In this document: positions 59,068 to 64,000 of the stretch, one piece after another
Layout: each line of letters starts with the position of its first letter
Position numbering within the stretch: position 1 is the first letter of the stretch
Source: Aeromonas hydrophila subsp. hydrophila ATCC 7966
Lineage (GTDB): Bacteria > Pseudomonadota > Gammaproteobacteria > Enterobacterales > Aeromonadaceae
Assembly (NCBI RefSeq): GCF_000014805.1
Contig: NC_008570.1
Location: 2,237,001 to 2,301,000, forward strand
Direction: 5' to 3'
Length of the DNA: 64,000 nt
Notes under the pieces: generated by a model
Databases searched by the model: none
Told to the model about the DNA's origin: nothing
The model's input: only the letters and a program-made list of their open reading frames with translations
Made by a program: the position numbers and the translations under genes

Positions 59068-59856
59068 ATGCTGTTTATGGGTTATCTGCTGCTGGGGGCG
59101 TTCGCCGGCATGCTAGCGGGATTGTTCGGCATCGGCGGCGGTCTCATCATAGTGCCCGTGCTGGTGCTGAGCTTTCACGCCCAGGGCGTTGCGCCCGACA
59201 TCATTACCCATCTGGCACTCGGTACCTCGCTGCCCACCATGATCTTCACCGGCTTCAGCTCGCTGCGTGCCCACCAGGAGGCCGGTGCGGTCGACTGGGT
59301 GATGATCCGCCGGCTCGGCGCCGGCATGCTGGTCGGGGCCTGGCTCGGCGGCATGACCGCCAACCTGCTCAGTGCCAGCACCCTCAACATCATCATCGGC
59401 TGCTTCGCCTGGACCATGGCGCTGCAGATGGGGCTCAACCTCAAGCCCAAGGCGGAGCGTCATCTGCCGGGGGCGCTCGGCACCGGCATCGCCGGCACCG
59501 TCATCGGCTGGATGTCGGCCTTGTTCGGCATCGGTGGCGGCTCGCTGACCGTGCCTTATCTGAGCTGGAACAGCGTGCCGATGCGCAACGCCGTGGCGGC
59601 CTCCGCCGCCTGCAGCATGCCCATCGCCCTGGCGGGCAGCCTCAGCTACCTCTATGCCGGCTGGAACAATCCAGACCTGCCAGAGTGGAGCCTGGGGTTC
59701 ATCTATCTGCCGGCGCTGCTCGGCATCGTGCTCACCAGTACCCAGTTTGCCCGGGTCGGGGCCAAGCTGGCGCACCGGCTCTCTCCCCAGCGGCTCAAGC
59801 AGGCGTTCGCCCTGCTGATGCTGCTGGTGGGTGCCAAATTCATGCTGTTTAGCTGA
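59068..59856 (+). CDS. TauE/SafE family permease, 262 aa
   Basis: Membrane permease of the TauE/SafE (DUF81) family, which exports or imports small sulfur or organic anions. The duplicated family motif appears twice, GLFGIGGGLIIVPVLVL near the N-terminus and ALFGIGGGSLTVPYLSW near the middle, and eight helices are predicted. The substrate is unknown. ATG 59068 is preceded by AAGGA six bases upstream. It stands alone, before the 4.5S RNA gene. Confidence 0.88.
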   Translation: MLFMGYLLLGAFAGMLAGLFGIGGGLIIVPVLVLSFHAQGVAPDIITHLALGTSLPTMIFTGFSSLRAHQEAGAVDWVMIRRLGAGMLVGAWLGGMTANLLSASTLNIIIGCFAWTMALQMGLNLKPKAERHLPGALGTGIAGTVIGWMSALFGIGGGSLTVPYLSWNSVPMRNAVAASAACSMPIALAGSLSYLYAGWNNPDLPEWSLGFIYLPALLGIVLTSTQFARVGAKLAHRLSPQRLKQAFALLMLLVGAKFMLFS

Positions 59857-59950
59857 ACCCTTGGCCAGATTGTTGAAAAATAAGGCGAACAGCACGAGCG
59901 AGGGCAGAAAGCCGTTGCATTGAGAGGCCAGTTTGCCTATTCTCCTCGCC

Positions 59951-60060
59951 GGTGGTCCTATTGGTCCTCTCGCATTGATAACCCGTCGACCTGGTCAGGA
60001 CCGGAAGGTAGCAGCCAAGGCGGGGGACTCGAGTGCCGGGATGTGGCTGGTAGGGCCACC
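59951..60060 (+). ncRNA. ffs: 4.5S RNA of the signal recognition particle
   Basis: About 110 nt. The universally conserved core GGTCAGGACCGGAAGGTAGC (positions 59993-60012), then AGCCAAGG and the matching GTGCCGGGATGTGGCTGG strand form the Ffh-binding helix 8; the ends GGTGGTCCTA and TAGGGCCACC pair to close the hairpin. The RNA works with Ffh in membrane-protein targeting. Ends are set by the closing helix. Confidence 0.95.
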
Positions 60061-60698
60061 ACTTGTTTCTGCAATTCAATAAGTTACAGCTAATTACCCC
60101 CTTCAGACCGCTTGGTAATCCACTTTGTGTGGATGGATCAGGAGTCTTCTCTGTGAATCTCTCGCTCAGTTACCACTGTATCTGGGCTTACCGGAAAGTC
60201 ACCACGCTTCTCTGTGGTCGTCCTACAGAGAGCAAAAATCCCTGCATACCCGAGACAAGCCTTGTGCTTTCCACAAGGTGACCCAGTTGTCGGCCAAGTC
60301 CAGACCCACATCTGGTGTGTCGCCTGTCGCACAGCCAGAGACCGCCTGGCAGCAGTGATTGGCCAAGATGATGGCTCCGGCGGTTATGTCGCTTGTACCA
60401 CTCCTCCTGGCCCCAAGTCGTAGATATTCCAATAGAAGAGGGCCGCTCTTTGAGCCTGCTGCCATAGCCATCTTCATCCAGGCACCAATGCTCGCGGCTC
60501 ATCGGGTGACAGGCAATGACACCAGTGGCGTTGTGTAAATATTTACGCTGCGGCGGTTTAATCAGTGGAGTGTGCCGGGCATCACCAGAATGGCAGGGTG
60601 GGGGCGCTGTTCTACCTGCCTTTGTGCTGGGATAGCAAGATATTCCGTGGCTATGTATGTTCTCTTGGATTGTGGTCAGGCAATTTAGACCGAGATAA
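60061..60698. other. Intergenic region, no intact gene
   Basis: About 640 bases between ffs and the LysR gene. A minus-strand frame runs from 60730 to 60188 but overlaps the LysR 3' end and has no family resemblance or ribosome site. Scattered protein-like words (for example a Cys/His cluster before KPPQRKYLHNA) could be from a decayed transposase. Nothing can be assigned. Confidence 0.35.
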
Positions 60699-61625
60699 TC
60701 AACATGTGAGCGGCAGTGCATGTTGCACATAATCGGTGATGTGATCGATCACCTGATTGACGATGAAGGGTTGATTGTCTCTGCGTCGATAAATGAGATA
60801 TATCTTTTTATAATGATTCAACCGGTAATCGAAGAGTGGTATTAGCCTTTCTGAATCGAGATGCTCCTGTACCGTGTAGTAGGGTACATAAATAATGCCG
60901 AGACCATTTTTTGACATTTCGATAGCGGTTGACATGTTGTTGCAACTGATCTTGCCTGCGATATCAATTTTGACCTGTTGCTTGTCGATGGTAAATATCC
61001 ACTGCCTCCCATCTTTTGCAGGGAGCATGTTATCTTCCCAAATGATACAGGCTGCCTTGCTAAGGAAGGAGGGATCATGAAAAGTGGTATTGAACAAGGT
61101 TGGTGAGGCAAAACAGTTATAGCCTATCTCGGCAATCTCTCTCACAATGATGTTATCATCCTTGGGTATTGTGGAAGAGACAATCAGATCCCATTCATCA
61201 TTGTTATCTGGCGCATACTCTCCCAGGGTTGCAATGAGTCTGATGCTGACATCTCCCTGTATTGTTGTCAAACAAGGTGAAATCTTGCTGGCGATGAAAT
61301 TCAAGGCAAGATCATCTCCGTATATATAAACTTCACCACAGGCCGAGTTTTTATAGCCCGCGATAAAATTATCCAGTTCACCATAAGCCATCAGAATGTT
61401 ATCCACTTTTTCAATGAAGTTTTTCCCCATTGTTGTGGTGGTCACACCGGCATTGTCTCTATTGAATATTTTAAAACCGAGACCTTTCTCCAGATCACTG
61501 ATGATCTTGCTGACGTATGGTTGGTGAGAATTGAATTTGACTGCGGCCGCGCTCATGCTTTGCAACTCATCAACTGTTTTTGCAATGATGAGTGATTTTA
61601 ATTTTATGGATGTAAGTTTTTTCAT
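60699..61625 (-). CDS. LysR family transcriptional regulator, 308 aa
   Basis: N-terminal winged helix-turn-helix (LIIAKTVDELQSMSAAAVKF, then QPYVSKIISDLEKGLGFKIF), linker helix and a periplasmic-binding-like effector domain (VSIRLIATLGEY, KDGRQWIFTIDKQ). The composition is AT-richer than the metabolic genes. ATG 61625 is used; a TTG at 61637 is in frame. It is divergent from the EAL gene pair across 233 bases, so it probably regulates c-di-GMP-related genes to the right. The effector is unknown. Confidence 0.85.
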   Translation of the reverse strand: MKKLTSIKLKSLIIAKTVDELQSMSAAAVKFNSHQPYVSKIISDLEKGLGFKIFNRDNAGVTTTTMGKNFIEKVDNILMAYGELDNFIAGYKNSACGEVYIYGDDLALNFIASKISPCLTTIQGDVSIRLIATLGEYAPDNNDEWDLIVSSTIPKDDNIIVREIAEIGYNCFASPTLFNTTFHDPSFLSKAACIIWEDNMLPAKDGRQWIFTIDKQQVKIDIAGKISCNNMSTAIEMSKNGLGIIYVPYYTVQEHLDSERLIPLFDYRLNHYKKIYLIYRRRDNQPFIVNQVIDHITDYVQHALPLTC

Positions 61626-61858
61626 CTCTGACCACAATAATAAAGTAATGTTAGAGAGATATTATTTCATGTTTCTTGAATGGCTTGATATACAAGAATT
61701 GTTATGACGACATATATTTTTTTTGTGGTGACAGTTTTGCCATACCTGTGTAAAAAGGCAAAAAGGATAAACCATCAAGAAATACGTTATTGTAGTATGC
61801 ACCACTTATTGGATTCAGATGGGCTTATTTATGATTGTATAAAGCACGGAGGGGAGTT

Positions 61859-62698
61859 ATGTCTGGTTTGATTGCGGAGCTCAGAGATAAGGGTGTTGAT
61901 CTGCAACCCTATCGACTGATGGGGATTGAACAAATCGAATCATTCAATGCAAAACGCCGATCCTTGTTCAACCCAGCCATCATACATTCGCTCAAACCGC
62001 TTGTGCAGGAGTTGTTCACTGCCGATTCCATAAGAAATCATATGGATGCATCTTTAAATGGTGCTGTTGTTGCGGATGAGCGATTATCTGAGTTGTTCTA
62101 TCGACCTCATGACACCCAGTCTGCGGTTGCCTTTTACAATAGTTGTGATGCCATCTCGCTTGTCGAATTGACACTGTTGCAATTAAGCGATGCACTGTTG
62201 AATGCTTTGAGAGAAGAATCAACCGCTTTATTTTTTAAAGTAGAATCCAGAGTGTTATATGCGCTTGGGGATGCTCTGATTTACTTTTCGGAGGTGTTTT
62301 TAGAGCATGGTGTCAGGCTCCATATAGAAGTCAGCCAGTATCCTTTGATATCAAGTGCATTACCAGTAAGTACTCTGGTGAAATTACATGAACATGGCGT
62401 CATTTTGGTGATGGACAACTTCGATTGGCGAGGTGGTGACTGGCGTGAGCGTTACCTGTCGAGTGGAATATTCAGTTGTGTAAAGTTTGATACGCCCCCT
62501 TTGTTGCAAAGCGAGATAAATGTTTTCAAAGATGCATTGTTGTCATTGCAGGAGACTTTCAGGATGAAAACCATTGTCAGCAAAGTGGAAACAAAGAGGC
62601 AGAGCGAGGTAGTGCTCTCCACTGGCTGTTGGGCAGTGCAGGGTTTTTATTACGCCAGGCCAAGAAGTGTCAACTTGATGGACCTGCAATCATTGTGA
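61859..62698 (+). CDS. Degenerate EAL-domain protein, 279 aa
   Basis: The C-terminal part follows the EAL phosphodiesterase fold, but catalytic positions are changed: the strand LHIEVSQYPL stands where active enzymes have ELTES, VILVMDNFDWRGG replaces LDDFGTG, VKFDT replaces LKID, IVSKVETKR replaces AEGVET and WAVQGFYYARP is the usual ending. The EAL signature itself is absent, so it is probably a c-di-GMP binder or protein-interaction module. AGGGGAG precedes ATG 61859. Its stop overlaps the GTG start of the next gene (GTGA), so it is coupled to an active-looking EAL protein. Confidence 0.75.
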   Translation: MSGLIAELRDKGVDLQPYRLMGIEQIESFNAKRRSLFNPAIIHSLKPLVQELFTADSIRNHMDASLNGAVVADERLSELFYRPHDTQSAVAFYNSCDAISLVELTLLQLSDALLNALREESTALFFKVESRVLYALGDALIYFSEVFLEHGVRLHIEVSQYPLISSALPVSTLVKLHEHGVILVMDNFDWRGGDWRERYLSSGIFSCVKFDTPPLLQSEINVFKDALLSLQETFRMKTIVSKVETKRQSEVVLSTGCWAVQGFYYARPRSVNLMDLQSL

Positions 62699-64000
62699 AG
62701 TGGCTTCACTATCATCGCTTGTTCAGATTGAATGCGAGCATATGTAATGCGGTTGCCCTTGCGATGTGTATTATATTTTCTATCGTTGCCATGTACGCAG
62801 TATTCAATCATGAAAAGCGAGATGTTATTGCGCAGAGCAACAGAGATGCCCGTCGAGCCATATTGGGTATTAACAATATTTTTCAAGTGGTGGAAGGGGG
62901 GATGGATGACATAGTGGCGCGCAGTAAAAAAGTGGGTTGCCCCGAGCTGACAAAGATGCTGGTTGATACCGCAACCCGTAATGCTTATGCCATGATTTAC
63001 TCTTTTCTGGATCAATCCGGTGAAATTTGCTCATCCTATAAAGACAACAGCCTGAATGTCGCTGGTATTGTCTCGAGGCTTAACGTGTCGGCACGGCAGG
63101 AGGGTGTTCATCTTGATGTCATACTCGGTCATCCGGTATTTTTTCTCTCTCGACATGGCCCAAGTGGCAGCGTCATGGCTTTCATCGATGCAAGATATAT
63201 AGCGGATCTGATTGCCGACAACAATAGACTGAACAATATCGTCAATTATAAACTGACCATAGACACGATACATGACACTCAGTTGTTGCAGGGGATGGGG
63301 CTTCAGGTTGAGAGAGCTCCTCCTGTTGCCGTATTGAGTCACTCAGATAAATACGGTTTTGGTATTGTTCCTTATATTGAAGGTGACCTCTATATCATCA
63401 TGGCCATGATGGATAGCTATGGCTGGTTGATGGTAGCCATCATGGTTCTCTCGCTTGTTGCATATATGCTGATACGGCACTGGCTTGCCAGCATTGATTT
63501 CACTGAGATCGATATACGCAAGGGGATTGCCAACCATGAATTCATACCCTATCTCCAACCAGTGGTGGATAGTCGGTCACAAGCGGTAATTGGTAGCGAA
63601 GTGCTGGTGAGGTGGTGTCATCCTGTATACGGGCTGCTCAGCCCTGCTGAGTTTGTAACCCAGGCAGAACGGAGCGGAGCCATCATTCCCATGACGGAAC
63701 GGTTGATGGCATTAGTTGCCGAAAAAATCAGCGTGGCTGACGTCACACTGCCGCCGGGGTTCACCATCAATTTCAATGTTACCCTTTCACATTTGCTCAA
63801 TCCCTCCCTGAAAACAGCCTGCGAAGCGTTTTTGAAGGCGTTCGAAAGAGGTGACAAACCCAGACTATGTCTTGAGCTGGTGGAGCGAGAATCACAATTG
63901 CATCACTCGGAGCCGGTACTGATGGGGGCATTCAGATCTCTGCAAGCTTCCGGTGTCTGCTTTGCCGTGGACGATTACGGCACTGGCTACTCGTCCCTAA
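62695..64000 (+). CDS. CSS-motif EAL c-di-GMP phosphodiesterase, cut by window end
   Basis: Membrane phosphodiesterase hydrolysing c-di-GMP. The start is GTG 62695 overlapping the previous stop. An N-terminal TM helix (AVALAMCIIFSIVAMYAVF), a periplasmic CSS-type sensor with Cys in KVGCPEL and ICSSYKD (the redox pair sensed by DsbA/B), a second TM helix (MVAIMVLSLVAYMLI) and then the EAL domain: YLQPVVD, SEVLVRW (EVL in place of EAL), NFNVTLSH, LELVERES and VDDYGTGYSSL, where the window ends. Active residues seen so far are intact. At least 435 codons. Confidence 0.88.
   Translation, partial: MKWLHYHRLFRLNASICNAVALAMCIIFSIVAMYAVFNHEKRDVIAQSNRDARRAILGINNIFQVVEGGMDDIVARSKKVGCPELTKMLVDTATRNAYAMIYSFLDQSGEICSSYKDNSLNVAGIVSRLNVSARQEGVHLDVILGHPVFFLSRHGPSGSVMAFIDARYIADLIADNNRLNNIVNYKLTIDTIHDTQLLQGMGLQVERAPPVAVLSHSDKYGFGIVPYIEGDLYIIMAMMDSYGWLMVAIMVLSLVAYMLIRHWLASIDFTEIDIRKGIANHEFIPYLQPVVDSRSQAVIGSEVLVRWCHPVYGLLSPAEFVTQAERSGAIIPMTERLMALVAEKISVADVTLPPGFTINFNVTLSHLLNPSLKTACEAFLKAFERGDKPRLCLELVERESQLHHSEPVLMGAFRSLQASGVCFAVDDYGTGYSSL

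Noticed and set aside
60188..60730. 180-aa minus-strand ORF between ffs and the LysR gene, possibly transposase
   Set aside because: No DDE/HUH motif, no terminal repeats, overlaps the LysR 3' end; not supportable as an IS.
1..64000. tRNA genes as prophage attachment sites
   Set aside because: No cloverleaf sequence was found by reading, including near both islands.

Overview
The window looks like a gammaproteobacterial chromosome, most likely Aeromonas. That assignment is an inference from the GC-rich core, the leucine and valine breakdown clusters (liu, mms), yjcH-actP, a 4.5S RNA gene and Aeromonas-style prophage modules; no species marker is present. About 23 kb at the left is a decayed lambdoid-type prophage and defence island. 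A second small AT-rich island (about 28.9-34.9 kb) sits inside otherwise ordinary metabolic chromosome.

Region 1 (1-23 kb). From the left there is a coupled membrane protein/proline-rich peptide pair, a zinc-ribbon protein, a HipA-like kinase with a DUF3037 partner, two small membrane proteins and a phage gene remnant. Next comes a complete type I-A retron: msr-msd RNA, reverse transcriptase, PtuA-like ATPase and PtuB-like HNH nuclease. Phage genes follow: rha (frameshifted), ninB, ref, a resolvase-like nuclease, a TIGR02642-like zinc-finger protein, a regulator, SOS-boxed umuDC, a Sel1 protein and hns. The end of the prophage holds holin, endolysin, Rz/Rz1 (both broken by one base), a terminase small subunit, an inserted membrane 'moron' gene, and a terminase large subunit fused in frame to the tail end of an LPD38 protein. 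The fusion means the whole capsid/tail module has been deleted. A tiny membrane ORF behind four SD-bearing repeats and a 41-aa ORF under a LexA box follow. No integrase is present.

Region 2 (23-28.8 kb): actP, yjcH, a DEDDh exonuclease, a cNMP/CBS/DUF294 nucleotidyltransferase and a crotonase.

Region 3 (28.9-34.9 kb): remains of a P2-like prophage (ogr at one end, a frameshifted gpA fragment at the other) around three AT-rich genes of unknown function: a 154-aa double-TM coiled-coil protein, an 829-aa four-TM protein and a 329-aa soluble protein. They lie directly downstream of gpA on the same strand, which is where P2 carries tin and old. I regard this as the best candidate for an undescribed phage-defence system.

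Region 4 (35-43.2 kb): an AGCS symporter, GNAT acetyltransferase, MtfA peptidase, SatP acetate transporter, a DUF748/AsmA-like protein and a periplasmic binding protein.

Region 5 (43.2-57.2 kb): divergent leucine (liuABCDE-liuR, minus strand) and valine (mmsA, acyl-CoA dehydrogenase, hydratase, hydrolase, mmsB, SDR; plus strand) catabolism, sharing a control region with a LiuR-type palindrome.

Region 6 (57.5-64 kb): an APC basic amino acid antiporter, a TauE/SafE permease, 4.5S RNA, a LysR regulator, a degenerate EAL protein and a CSS-motif EAL phosphodiesterase cut by the window end.
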